Shown here one piece after another: positions 10,967 through 19,048 of a stretch of DNA of 64,000 nt; within the stretch, counting starts at the first letter, position 1; each line of letters begins with the position of its first letter. The stretch spans positions 186,001-250,000 of the forward strand of contig NZ_JABKDE010000005.1 of the NCBI RefSeq assembly GCF_013623835.1, given 5' to 3'. The notes under the pieces are model-generated. The model saw only the letters and a list, made by a program, of their open reading frames with translations. It did no database searches and was not told the DNA's origin. A program made the translations under genes and the position numbers. This DNA is from Brevibacterium oceani (GTDB lineage: Bacteria > Actinomycetota > Actinomycetes > Actinomycetales > Brevibacteriaceae).

Positions 10967-11695
10967 GTGCAGGCGAGAGCGAGGGTGCTGAGAGTGATCC
11001 GAGACATCAATCCCGAGGGTTCCGACCGTTCGGACATGGCCGACGCCGCCAGCCGCGGTCCCGACGTCACCGATCCCGAGGCGGTGCCGGTTCGGCCCGC
11101 CGTGAGCGTCCTCATGCTCCGCGACGGGGCCGAGGGTCTCGAGGTCTTCGTCCAGCACCGGGTCTCGACGATGGACTTCGCGGCCGGCGTCGTCGTCTTC
11201 CCCGGCGGACGAGTCGATCCCGTCGACCGGGAGTCCTCCCGGACCATCACCGTGTCCGATCCGCACGTGCACACCTCCGCGTGGTCGCAGTCGACCATCG
11301 CCGAGGAGGCCGAAGGGTGGCGGGTCCTGCTTGCCACCGCCGTGCGCGAGGTCGAGGAGGAGACGGGTGCGGTGCTCGATCCCAGCGGGCTGGCTCCGTG
11401 GGCGAACTGGGTGACCCCCATCGGTCGGCCCAAGCGCTTCGACACCTACTTCTATGTGACCGCCGCGCACGAGCTGGCCACCGCCCACCATCAGACGACG
11501 GAGGCGCACACGAGCGAGTGGCTTCCCGTCGCCGGAATCCTCGAGTCCGAGGGCCAGGGGGCGCTCAAGCTCATGCGTCCGACATTCGTTCTGCTGCGTG
11601 AGCTGTCCGGGTTCGCGAACGTCGCCGAGGTGCTCGGAGCGCAGCGGGTCATCGATCCCGTCCGCCCGGACTTCCCCTCCAACCGCGGGTCCTGA
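10967..11695 (+). CDS. Nudix hydrolase, NUDT19-like with split Nudix box
   Basis: 242 aa from GTG 10967, which follows GGGAGG with a 6-nt gap. The Nudix box is interrupted: VVVFPGGRVDPVD is separated from AVREVEEETGAVL by about 40 residues. This layout is known from the NUDT19 branch, whose mammalian member hydrolyses CoA and acyl-CoA. The REVEEETG core keeps the metal-binding glutamates. The downstream, convergent crotonase gene fits an acyl-CoA context loosely. Substrate is inferred and other nucleoside diphosphate derivatives are possible. Confidence 0.8.
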   Translation: MQARARVLRVIRDINPEGSDRSDMADAASRGPDVTDPEAVPVRPAVSVLMLRDGAEGLEVFVQHRVSTMDFAAGVVVFPGGRVDPVDRESSRTITVSDPHVHTSAWSQSTIAEEAEGWRVLLATAVREVEEETGAVLDPSGLAPWANWVTPIGRPKRFDTYFYVTAAHELATAHHQTTEAHTSEWLPVAGILESEGQGALKLMRPTFVLLRELSGFANVAEVLGAQRVIDPVRPDFPSNRGS

Positions 11696-11726
11696 GCCGG
11701 GGCTGCCGCACTGCGGCCGATTCTGG

Positions 11727-12710
11727 TCAACCCTTCGCGCGTGCCTTCATGGCCGCGAGGCGCTCGGCGACGACCTGCTGCTGTTCCTCGGTGCCGAGCA
11801 GCGAGGCCAGGGCCTCCTGTTCGGCGTCGAGCCCGCTGCTGAGATCGGAGTCGTAGGAGAGATCGACGAGCCGCTTGGCCCACACGAGCGCCGAACGCGA
11901 CTGTCCGGCGATCTGCGCGGCGAGTTCGAGGGCGCGGACGATCGGATCCTCGGCGACCTCATCGACGAGGCCGATGCGGAACGCTTCATCCGCGCCGATC
12001 GTGTCGGCGGTGACGATGAGCTTCTTCGCCTGTGCCGGTCCGACGAGGCGCGGCAGCAGCTGGGTGCCGCACATGTCGGGGATGATGCCCCACTTGAGCT
12101 CCATGAGGGAGAGCTTCACATCGGGGGCGGCCACTCTCATGTCCGCGCCGAGGGCGATCTGGAATCCGCCGCCGAGCGCGGCTCCGCGGACCGCGGCGAT
12201 GACCGGCACCTCGACGAGCGACCAGATGTGCACGGCCTTCTGTGCCAGTGCCCGAGCCGAGCCGAGGCGGGTGCCGACCTGGACCACCGTGGCCAGGGAG
12301 TCGCCGGAGTCCCCGGAATCGCGGGGGTCCCCGGACTCCGCTGTGCCAGCGGCACCGTCTCTCGCCTCGGAGGTGGACGCGGCCCCCTCCTCTTCACGAG
12401 CCGAGCGAGCTTCCTCGTCTTCGCTGGCCGGGCCAGTCCCCTCCTCTTCCGCGGCCGAGCGGGTCGCGGCTCCGGACTTCGCGATCCGGGCCATTTCGGT
12501 GAAGTCGAGTCCGGCGCTGAAGGCCCGACCCCGGCCGGACAGGACCACGGCCTTGACCTCGGTCGACTCCCTGATCGCCAGTCCCGCCTCGACGAGGTCT
12601 TCGAAGACCTCGCGGGTCAGGGAGTTGAGCTTTTCGGCACGGTCGATCTCGACGTGGGCGACGCCGTCGCTGAGGCTGTAGACGACGGTCTCGTTCGCGG
12701 TCTGGGGCAT
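11727..12710 (-). CDS. Enoyl-CoA hydratase/isomerase (crotonase) family with low-complexity insertion
   Basis: 327 aa against roughly 260-270 for typical family members. The crotonase core is clear: GRAFSAGLDFTEM forms the first oxyanion-hole region, and VIAAVRGAALGGGFQIALGA the second. Between them, residues about 79-138 are an insertion rich in Glu, Ser, Ala, Gly and Asp that ends in SGDPRDSGDSGDS, sits in a loop that differs among crotonases, and explains the extra length. The LMELKWGIIPDMCGTQLLPR segment is the active-site glutamate region. It probably hydrates or isomerises an unsaturated acyl-CoA. The MFS gene upstream on the same strand is 100 bp away. Confidence 0.85.
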   Translation of the reverse strand: MPQTANETVVYSLSDGVAHVEIDRAEKLNSLTREVFEDLVEAGLAIRESTEVKAVVLSGRGRAFSAGLDFTEMARIAKSGAATRSAAEEEGTGPASEDEEARSAREEEGAASTSEARDGAAGTAESGDPRDSGDSGDSLATVVQVGTRLGSARALAQKAVHIWSLVEVPVIAAVRGAALGGGFQIALGADMRVAAPDVKLSLMELKWGIIPDMCGTQLLPRLVGPAQAKKLIVTADTIGADEAFRIGLVDEVAEDPIVRALELAAQIAGQSRSALVWAKRLVDLSYDSDLSSGLDAEQEALASLLGTEEQQQVVAERLAAMKARAKG

Positions 12711-12810
12711 GGCGGACCTTTCGGTGACGGGCCGGACTCTGCGGATTCCGGCATCGGCGTGATGATGACCGCCGGACCGGGCGGGGACTCCGTCAGCCCT
12801 GAACGATCGA

Positions 12811-14100
12811 TCAGTTGCGTTTCCTGAAGCCTATCGGAGCTCCGGTCAGCGTCAAGACCAGCACCGCGATGAGGGAGGTCGCGCACATCGCGACGACGCC
12901 GGGCCAGGCGAAGTCGGTGAACAGGACCGCCGACAGCCAGGCACCGAGGCTCGTGCCGAGGTAGTAGACGGTGAGGTAGATGGCAGCCGAGCGGGTTGAG
13001 TCGACCCCGGGGCGGGCGGCGCTGGCAGCCGCGGAGGCGCCGGTGTGTCCGATGAAGAACCCGGCGGTGAGCAGGGACATGCCGAGGACGATGACGACGA
13101 GCGAGTCGACGAGGGTCAGGCCCGCGCCGGCGAGCGCGATGACCATGCCGATGAGTGTCAGCCGGGTCCGCGAGAATTTCGTGGCCAGTCGCCCATAGTA
13201 GGTGGTCACGACGGTGCCGACGAGGTAGATGAGGAAGAACAGGGCGACCGCGCCCTCGCTGAGGTTCCACGGATCCTGCTGCAGCCGGGTGCCGAGCATG
13301 GTGAACGATCCGCCGAAGACGATCATGCACAGGAATCCGGTGAGGTAGATCCGCCACAGTCCCCCGCGGAGGGGAATCGCCCGCCGAGGCGGCTCCGGGT
13401 CGGCCGTGCCACGATCAGGGTCGGCGGTCCCACCGCCAGGGTCGGCAACCTCGGCGGGGATGGGGTCAGTGTCATGGCCGAGGGGATCACGGTCATGGGC
13501 GGCGCGGTTGCGTGCGGTGGAGAACAGGTCGTGGCGCAGCAGCCAGACGACGATGAGGCCGAAGAGCAGCGAGATCCCAGCGGTGAAGGCCAGGCCACCG
13601 TGCCAGCCGAGGAACTCGGAGGCCAGACCGGTGAGCAGGCGCGAGCACAGACCGCCGATCGTGTTGCCGGCGATGTAGACCCCGATCGCACCGGGCAGGG
13701 CCTGTGGCGGCAGACGCAGGGAGAGGTAGGCCATGGCCGTCGCCGGCACCGAGGCGATCGCCACCCCCTGGAGGAACCGGACGGCGATGAGCAGCTCGGG
13801 AGTCGGAGTGAAGGGCAGGATGAGGGCGAGGATCGCGGCGACGATGACGCCGGCGCCGATCTGCCGGGCGTGGCCGATGCAGGGGGCCAGGGCCGAGAAC
13901 GGGATGAGGAAGACCGCCATGGCCACGTTCGTCGCCGAGACGGTCAGGCTCGCCGTCGGTCCGTCGATGCCGTAGGCATCGCGGATGGCCGGCAGCAGTC
14001 CCTGGGTCTCGTAGAGGATGAGAAAGACGGAGACACCGGCGAGGAAGACCGCCGCTACGGTTCGCCGAGTGCTTGTCGGACTCGGCTCACCAGTGCTCAT
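12811..14100 (-). CDS. MFS transporter (YnfM-like drug/metabolite exporter)
   Basis: 429 aa with 12 predicted membrane helices in two halves. The N-terminal half starts with AVFLAGVSVFLILYETQGLLPAI and has the LLIAVRFLQGVAIASVPATAM helix typical of the YnfM/CynX side of the major facilitator superfamily. The central cytoplasmic loop (about 205-250) is long and holds imperfect PDRGTADPE-type repeats. Substrate cannot be inferred. It starts at ATG 14100 and may be cotranscribed with the crotonase gene 100 bp downstream. Confidence 0.85.
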   Translation of the reverse strand: MSTGEPSPTSTRRTVAAVFLAGVSVFLILYETQGLLPAIRDAYGIDGPTASLTVSATNVAMAVFLIPFSALAPCIGHARQIGAGVIVAAILALILPFTPTPELLIAVRFLQGVAIASVPATAMAYLSLRLPPQALPGAIGVYIAGNTIGGLCSRLLTGLASEFLGWHGGLAFTAGISLLFGLIVVWLLRHDLFSTARNRAAHDRDPLGHDTDPIPAEVADPGGGTADPDRGTADPEPPRRAIPLRGGLWRIYLTGFLCMIVFGGSFTMLGTRLQQDPWNLSEGAVALFFLIYLVGTVVTTYYGRLATKFSRTRLTLIGMVIALAGAGLTLVDSLVVIVLGMSLLTAGFFIGHTGASAAASAARPGVDSTRSAAIYLTVYYLGTSLGAWLSAVLFTDFAWPGVVAMCATSLIAVLVLTLTGAPIGFRKRN

Positions 14101-14306
14101 GGATCCAACGCTATGCTTGTCCAGAGCATTGCCCCAAACGATTCCGGGGTGCGGACCATGTGAGAACGGACACCGCCGGGTCGGACGCGGAGGATAACCC
14201 CATCGCCGAGACGGCCCCCGCCTTCTAGGCTGAAGTCAGACCTTGAGACGACGGTGAGCTCCGCTCGTCGGCGCACGCACCGCAGATGAGCGAATGGGAG
14301 AACAGG

Positions 14307-14786
14307 ATGTCCGCGACCACCGAGATTCCCGTGACCTCGCCCTGCCCCATACCCGACACCGACGCCGGCAACGCTCCCGACACCACCAGCGCCGCACCCA
14401 CCTCCTCCCCGGCCATCGACGCAGCGCTCGTCTCACCGCTGGCCGATGGCGCCGGTGCCACCGACACCGAAACGCGTGGGAACCGGTCCTTCGTCATCAC
14501 GTGGATCCTGTCCCTCTTATTGGGATTCCTCGGTCTCGATCGGTTCTACACCGGGCGATACCGCACGGGCGCACTCAAGCTGCTCAGCCTCGGCGGGTGG
14601 GGGATCTGGTGGATCATCGATCTCGTCACGGTCCTCGCCGGCGGACTTCGCTATGATTCGCGGCCGCTGCGCGGGTTCGGTCAGGACAAGGAGATCGCGT
14701 GGATCGCGACGGGTCTGACGATCATCGTCGCTTACTCGATGCAGGTCGATGAGCTGCTTCTCGCGCTGCTGACTCGTCTCGGCTGA
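14307..14786 (+). CDS. TM2 domain protein
   Basis: 159 aa from ATG 14307, chosen because GGGAG lies 6 nt before it; an upstream in-frame ATG at 14286 has no ribosome site. A Pro/Thr/Ala-rich, disordered first half precedes a TM2 domain: FVITWILSLLLGFLGLDRFY, then TGRYRTGALKLLSLGGWGIW and a third helix. The DRFY turn is the family hallmark. TM2 proteins are small membrane proteins of unclear function. The gene stands alone, 128 bp before the glutamate-synthase-like gene. Confidence 0.85.
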   Translation: MSATTEIPVTSPCPIPDTDAGNAPDTTSAAPTSSPAIDAALVSPLADGAGATDTETRGNRSFVITWILSLLLGFLGLDRFYTGRYRTGALKLLSLGGWGIWWIIDLVTVLAGGLRYDSRPLRGFGQDKEIAWIATGLTIIVAYSMQVDELLLALLTRLG

Positions 14787-14914
14787 TTCTGCACCGCCCG
14801 GCCCGGCTCTCCCACCTCCTCATCCCGGTCCTGAACGCTTTCTCAGGTCTGCCTTTCCTGAAATCCCCGCGCCCTGGGGATAGTCTCGGAAACAGGACAG
14901 TTCAAGGAGGCACG

Positions 14915-16498
14915 ATGAAACGGCAGTTCCCTACCGTCCGGATGGCGGGCGGCGACTCGACAGGCAAGGCTTTTGCGGGGTGGGCGGCGGCCGCCTCGGC
15001 GCTCGGGCTCGGTGCACTCGCAGCGTGGGACCTCACGCAGAAACGACATTCGATCCTGCGCAACTACCCCATTGCCGGGCACGCCCGATTCCTGCTGGAG
15101 TCGATCCGGCCGGAGATCCAGCAGTACTTCATCGAACGCAACTGGGACGGGCGTCCCTTCAACCGCGACACCCGCACCACGATCTACGAACGTGCCAAAG
15201 GCACCCACTCCGAGCACGCATTCGGCACTGAACACGACGTCGACCGGCCCGGCTACGAAGCGCTCATGCACTCGAATCTGCCGATCGCCAACTCTCCTCG
15301 CCCGCCGCGCGTGCGCATCGGCGGCGACGAATGCACCCAGCCGTATGACATCTCGCTGCTCAACGTCTCGGCGATGAGCTTCGGTTCGCTGAGCAACAAC
15401 GCCGTGCGGGCGCTGAACAAGGGCGCGGCGATGGGCGGGTTCGCCCATGACACCGGCGAAGGGTCGATCTCTCCCTACCACCGCGAATTCGGCGGCGACC
15501 TCATCTGGGAGCTCGGCACCGCCTACTTCGGCGCCCGCACCTCCGACGGCCACTTCGATCCTGACGTCTTCGCCGAGAAGTCGCAGGATCCGCAGGTGAA
15601 GATGGTCTCCCTCAAACTCTCCCAGGGCGCGAAGCCGGGCATCGGCGGCGTCCTCCCCGGAGCCAAGGTCACCGAGGAGATCGCCGAGATCCGCGGCATC
15701 CCCGTCGGTCAGACGTGCATCAGCCCTCCCGGTCACAGCGTGTTCTCGACCCCGATCGAGCTGCTCCAGTTCATCCGGACGATGCGCGAACTCTCGGGAG
15801 GCAAACCCGCAGGCTTCAAGCTCTGCGTCGGCTCCCGCACCGAGTTCCTCTCGATCGTCAAGGCCATGGTCGAGACCGAGATCCTGCCGGACTTCATCAT
15901 CGTCGACGGCTCCGAGGGCGGCACCGGTGCCGCTCCGCTGGAGTTCGAGGACAACATGGGACTGCCGCTGACGCAGGGGCTGATGATCGTGCACAACGCA
16001 CTCGTCGGCGCCGGCCTGCGCACCAAGATCAAAATCGGTGCCTCGGGAAAGATCGCCACCGGCACCGACATCGTCAAGCGCCTCATCCAGGGCGCGGACT
16101 TCACGAATTCGGCGCGGGCGATGATGATGGCCGTCGGCTGCATCCAGGCCCAGGCCTGCCACACGGGAAAGTGCCCGGTGGGCGTGGCCACGCAGAATCC
16201 CCGACGAGCGCGAGCCATCGACGTGCCCGACAAGTCCGAGCGTGTGAAGAACTATCACGATGCCGTCGTCGCCGAGGCGGCCCGCCTCATGGCGTCCATG
16301 GGCGCGGCCGCCCCGGAGGACCTAGAACCGACGATGCTGCGCCGCAACGTCTCGGTGTCCGATTCGTGGTCGTATGCCCGTCTCTACGAGTGGCTGGAAC
16401 CCGGTCAGCTGCTCAAGGACGCACCCCAGGCGTGGGCCGATGACTGGGCGACGGCCCGCGCGGACTCCTTCGCCATCCCCCACGGCCACAGCCGCTGA
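14915..16498 (+). CDS. FMN-binding glutamate synthase-like protein (GltB central domain)
   Basis: 527 aa. A single N-terminal membrane segment (about 20-42, GWAAAASALGLGALAAWDL) precedes a glutamate-synthase FMN/Fe-S barrel: LLNVSAMSFGSLSNNAVRAL, GEGSISPYHREFGGDLIWEL, VDGSEGGTGAAPLEF. A cysteine cluster follows, CIQAQACHTGKCPVGVATQ, equivalent to the 3Fe-4S ligands of GltB. It lacks the glutaminase domain and the C-terminal GXGXG domain, so it is not a complete glutamate synthase. Such stand-alone proteins are widespread but their electron donor and substrate are not established. The ATG follows AAGGAGG. Confidence 0.88.
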   Translation: MKRQFPTVRMAGGDSTGKAFAGWAAAASALGLGALAAWDLTQKRHSILRNYPIAGHARFLLESIRPEIQQYFIERNWDGRPFNRDTRTTIYERAKGTHSEHAFGTEHDVDRPGYEALMHSNLPIANSPRPPRVRIGGDECTQPYDISLLNVSAMSFGSLSNNAVRALNKGAAMGGFAHDTGEGSISPYHREFGGDLIWELGTAYFGARTSDGHFDPDVFAEKSQDPQVKMVSLKLSQGAKPGIGGVLPGAKVTEEIAEIRGIPVGQTCISPPGHSVFSTPIELLQFIRTMRELSGGKPAGFKLCVGSRTEFLSIVKAMVETEILPDFIIVDGSEGGTGAAPLEFEDNMGLPLTQGLMIVHNALVGAGLRTKIKIGASGKIATGTDIVKRLIQGADFTNSARAMMMAVGCIQAQACHTGKCPVGVATQNPRRARAIDVPDKSERVKNYHDAVVAEAARLMASMGAAAPEDLEPTMLRRNVSVSDSWSYARLYEWLEPGQLLKDAPQAWADDWATARADSFAIPHGHSR

Positions 16499-16544
16499 GC
16501 GTTCCAGCCGTGCCGGTCCACGGCTCCTGTCGAGAGGAATCCTC

Positions 16545-17132
16545 ATGAGCACCCTCGTTCTGCTGCACTCCGCTCTGGGCCGCACACCCGGCATGGAGGG
16601 CATCGCCGAACGCTTCACCGCGGCCGGTCACACCGTTCATATCCCGGACTTCTACGAAGGCCGGACCTTCACCACCGCCGAGGCGGGCGTGGGTCATGCG
16701 CAGGAGGTCGGATTCTCGACACTGGTCGACCGCGTGAGTGCCGCCTGTGAGGGTCTCGGCGACGAGCTCGTGTTCGCTGGGCTCTCGTTGGGCGCCGCCA
16801 TCGCCCAGCAGATGGGCAAGAACGACACCCGGGCCCGCGGCGTTCTGCTCTTCCACGGCGGAGGCTTCCCGAAGCCGACCCGCTGGCAGGAGCAGGTTCC
16901 GGTGCAGGCCAACTTCGCCGTCGATGACGAATGGCGCACTCCCGGCACCATCGAGACCCTCATGGAATCGGCCACACGTGCAGGAGCGCAGGCCGAGCAC
17001 TTCCTCTACCCCGGCAGCACGCACCTGTTCAGCGACCCCACACTGCTGGACTACCGCGAGGAGGCCGCCGACCTTCTCTACTCGCGAGCCCTGGCCTTCC
17101 TCGACCGCGCCCAAGATTCCGGCCGGCCCTGA
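16545..17132 (+). CDS. Dienelactone hydrolase-like alpha/beta hydrolase
   Basis: 195 aa. ATG 16545 is preceded by GAGAGGAA; sequence upstream in frame is the neighbour's tail. The alpha/beta-hydrolase order is visible: LVLLHSALGRTPGM, nucleophile elbow GLSLGAA with Ser where classical dienelactone hydrolase has Cys, an Asp in FAVDDEWRTPG and the catalytic His in PGSTHLF. It starts 46 bp after the glutamate-synthase-like gene, so the two may form an operon. Its last 48 bp (17085-17132) and the next 70 bp recur at 18906-19023. Confidence 0.82.
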   Translation: MSTLVLLHSALGRTPGMEGIAERFTAAGHTVHIPDFYEGRTFTTAEAGVGHAQEVGFSTLVDRVSAACEGLGDELVFAGLSLGAAIAQQMGKNDTRARGVLLFHGGGFPKPTRWQEQVPVQANFAVDDEWRTPGTIETLMESATRAGAQAEHFLYPGSTHLFSDPTLLDYREEAADLLYSRALAFLDRAQDSGRP

Positions 17133-17202
17133 TGCCGGGTGCCGCCGGCGACTGATGCCGCTGCTGCTGGGGACCGCTGATGCCGGGCAGACAGGCGGCC
17201 TC
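17085..17202 (+). repeat. 118-bp direct repeat, copy 1 (hydrolase 3' end)
   Basis: Aligns without gaps to 18906-19023 with about 10 mismatches in 118 positions by eye. It covers the last codons of the hydrolase gene (RALAFLDRA), the stop and the following CTGATGCCG-rich sequence. Together with copy 2 it brackets the AbiEi/DUF559-like gene. Confidence 0.85.
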
Positions 17203-17248
17203 CCCGCTGAGCACCGGCCTCCCTCATCCATTGTCGATACCGCTGACC

Positions 17249-17331
17249 TCGCCGACCGCCCACTTCACAGCCGGCTTCTTCACCGACCGCTCAGCTTGAC
17301 GCCCACCGCTCACATTAGCGACGGCTTCTTC
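17249..17331. repeat. Degenerate tandem arms next to the left palindromic element
   Basis: Three weaker copies of the arm motif GCCGACCGCTCAAGTTAGCG occur here: near 17249, 17282 and 17301. They are separated by repeated CGGCTTCTTC segments (around 17270 and 17322). They look like decayed tandem copies of half of the adjacent palindrome. Confidence 0.6.
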
Positions 17332-17403
17332 GCCGACCGCTCAAGTTAGCGCCCACCGCTCGCCGCATAGCTTGATACAGCGTCGTTAACTCGAGCGGTC
17401 GGC
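17332..17403. repeat. Left 72-bp palindromic element
   Basis: Arms 17332-17351 (GCCGACCGCTCAAGTTAGCG) and 17384-17403 are inverted repeats matching at 18 of 20 positions. The 32-bp centre contains GCTCGCCGCATAGCTTG (17358-17374), which occurs perfectly inverted at 18715-18731 in the right element. Confidence 0.8.
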
Positions 17404-17688
17404 AGATGCTGCCCACAGGAGGCCGCTCTCATCCCTGCCGTCTCGTACAGACTTCGCTATCCAGTCCACCCAACAAGCACCTCTCTCCCTCGCGGCTTGA
17501 TACTGCCCACCTCGTCCACAACTGCGCTCAACAGCCTCAGCCCCACGATCCCGTACCCCACGGCACAGTCTGTGTCTCACACACTCGTGTGCCGCCAGCC
17601 CATGCACTCAAGTAGCCCGTCATGGTCATTTGTGGCTATTTGATATTTAATATTGATTTTTAATGAACTTTAATACACCATTTATGTC
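17404..17688. other. Non-coding approach to the DUF559-like gene, A/T-rich end
   Basis: No gene is supported here. The last 65 bp (17625-17688) are strikingly A/T-rich for this chromosome and hold several TTTAAT/TAATAT runs that could serve as a -10 element for 17689. There is no Shine-Dalgarno sequence before that ATG. The base composition marks this stretch as foreign to its surroundings. Confidence 0.55.
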
Positions 17689-18657
17689 ATGGTGACAGTC
17701 TTCAGCACCAGCAAGCTTCGCGACTTCGGGTTTGCGGACAGAGACATCCGCTCCGCTCTGAATTGTTGCCTTGAGAAAGTGCGGCGGGGTAAGTTCACTC
17801 TCCTCGAAGAGTGCGCGACCGAGTCTCACGCGATATTGCATGCGGTGCATGCTGCGTCGAACACGTCCTACCCGAAGACCTTTGGGGATATGCGAGACAA
17901 GTCCGAGAGGCTCAAGAAGCTCATTCGGTCCTATGCCGACGACCTGCTGCCCGGCGCGGCCTACTCTCATGTCTCCGCAGCACTCCTGCACGGACTCGAT
18001 CTGCCCTACACTCCAGTCAAACAATGTGAGATGCTCAGGGCCGACACCCGCCGCAGCACTCCGACTCTGCATATCCGCGACCGCAAGGTTTCACCGGACG
18101 ACATCGCCACCATCGGAGGTCTGCCTGTCACGTCCCTTGTCAGAACGCTCATAGACATAGCCCGCGACTACGAACTCGAGTTCTCTGTTCCCCTCCTCTC
18201 AGAGGCGCTCCGCAGCAAGAAGATCGACAAGTCGGAGCTGCTCGACGCACTCACCCCGGCCAGCAGAGGCTGTCGATCCGCCGCCCTGGCTATCGAACTC
18301 TCCGACGAGAGGCATGACTCGGCGGCCGAGTCGATCTGCGCGGTCAAATTCTTCCGTTTCGGAATCACTGGGATGGTTCCACAGGTCACGACTGTCGACA
18401 GTGACGGTCGTTTCATCGGAATCAACGACTTCCGCCATGAGAGATACATGCTGATCGTCGAATGCCATGGGGTGGGCAAATATTTCATGGGTCGCAACAG
18501 CCCCGATGCGGCGAGCAAGAAGAACCACGAGCGGCATATGAGACTCCTTAACGAAGGTTTCCGAGTCTTCAACCTCGTATGGGCAGACCTTTTTCAGCCG
18601 CGCGAGTTCATAAAGATCAAGGCTGCTCTCGATACCCTGTCCAGTCGCGACCACTGA
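17689..18657 (+). CDS. AbiEi-like / DUF559 (Vsr-fold nuclease-like) protein
   Basis: 322 aa. The N-terminal part (about 5-55) resembles the winged-helix of AbiEi-type antitoxins: TSKLRDFGFADRDIRSAL, then VRRGKFTLLEE. The middle carries the family pattern YSHVSAALLHGLDLP and IGGLPVTSLVRTLIDIAR. The C-terminal part (about 210-322) resembles DUF559: SAAESICAVKFF, GINDFRH, then VECHGVGKYF, giving an E-D-ExxG-K array like PD-(D/E)XK nucleases. Such proteins are common in actinobacteria, often as orphans without an AbiEii toxin, and none is visible here. GC is lower than in neighbouring genes, and repeats flank it on both sides, which together suggest transfer. The role is unproven; defence or DNA repair is possible. 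Confidence 0.65.
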   Translation: MVTVFSTSKLRDFGFADRDIRSALNCCLEKVRRGKFTLLEECATESHAILHAVHAASNTSYPKTFGDMRDKSERLKKLIRSYADDLLPGAAYSHVSAALLHGLDLPYTPVKQCEMLRADTRRSTPTLHIRDRKVSPDDIATIGGLPVTSLVRTLIDIARDYELEFSVPLLSEALRSKKIDKSELLDALTPASRGCRSAALAIELSDERHDSAAESICAVKFFRFGITGMVPQVTTVDSDGRFIGINDFRHERYMLIVECHGVGKYFMGRNSPDAASKKNHERHMRLLNEGFRVFNLVWADLFQPREFIKIKAALDTLSSRDH

Positions 18658-18905
18658 GAGGACCGAGTGCAACCGCGGCCCTTTCACCCACCGCGCACCT
18701 TAGCAACTCTGTACCAAGCTATGCGGCGAGCAGTTGTCGCTAACTTGTGCGGTGGCGGGGTGGCAACAGGCTAAGACGCGCGGTCGACCGTAACTTGTAC
18801 GGTCAGCGAAACAACGCTGGCGGACGTGACAGATTGTCGGCGAAACGGAAGTGGACCGGGACAGCGCTTTCCACCTCCGGGCACCGGGCCCAAGGCAGCC
18901 GATTC
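18658..18905. other. Non-coding right half of the island
   Basis: Apart from the palindromic element at 18686-18757, another degenerate arm (GACCGTAACTTGTACGGTCAGC, around 18785-18806, itself an inverted pair) is present. No gene is supported. Confidence 0.5.
18686..18757. repeat. Right 72-bp palindromic element, inverted relative to the left one
   Basis: Aligned to the reverse complement of 17332-17403 it shares the perfect 17-mer CAAGCTATGCGGCGAGC (18715-18731) and the arm CGCTAACTTGTGCGGTGG; the outer left arm is more diverged. The pair therefore acts as terminal inverted repeats around the gene at 17689-18657. Confidence 0.75.
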
Positions 18906-19023
18906 CGAGCCCTGGCCTTCCTCGACCGCGCCTGAGACTCCGGCCGGCCCTGATGCCGGGTGCCGCCGGCAACTGATGCCGCTGCTGCCGGGTGCCACTG
19001 ACTCCGGGCAGACAGGCGGCCTC
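18906..19023 (+). pseudogene. 118-bp direct repeat, copy 2: fragment of hydrolase 3' end
   Basis: Copy of 17085-17202, including the codons for RALAFLDRA and a stop, but without the rest of the hydrolase gene. It ends 25 bp before the SDR stop codon. It is a gene remnant left by duplication or by the event that placed the island here. Confidence 0.75.
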
Positions 19024-19048
19024 GCCCACCACTGATGCCGGGGTTGGC

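Larger units (their letters stand above)
17085..19023. mobile_element. Putative repeat-bounded island carrying an AbiEi/DUF559-like gene
   Basis: Outer 118-bp direct repeats (17085-17202, 18906-19023) enclose inner inverted 72-bp palindromic elements (17332-17403, 18686-18757), which enclose one gene of visibly lower GC with an A/T-rich promoter region. There is no transposase or integrase. The layout suggests a non-autonomous mobile or exchanged unit, but mechanism and mobility are inference. Confidence 0.5.

Noticed and set aside
17249-17403. Repeats that could be read as a degenerate CRISPR array
   Set aside because: Units differ in length and orientation, spacers are themselves repeated, and no cas gene is present. 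An inverted-repeat element explains them better.
17386-17607. A short minus-strand frame of 73 codons inside the island
   Set aside because: It starts in non-coding sequence, ends within the palindromic arm, and has no ribosome site or recognisable pattern.
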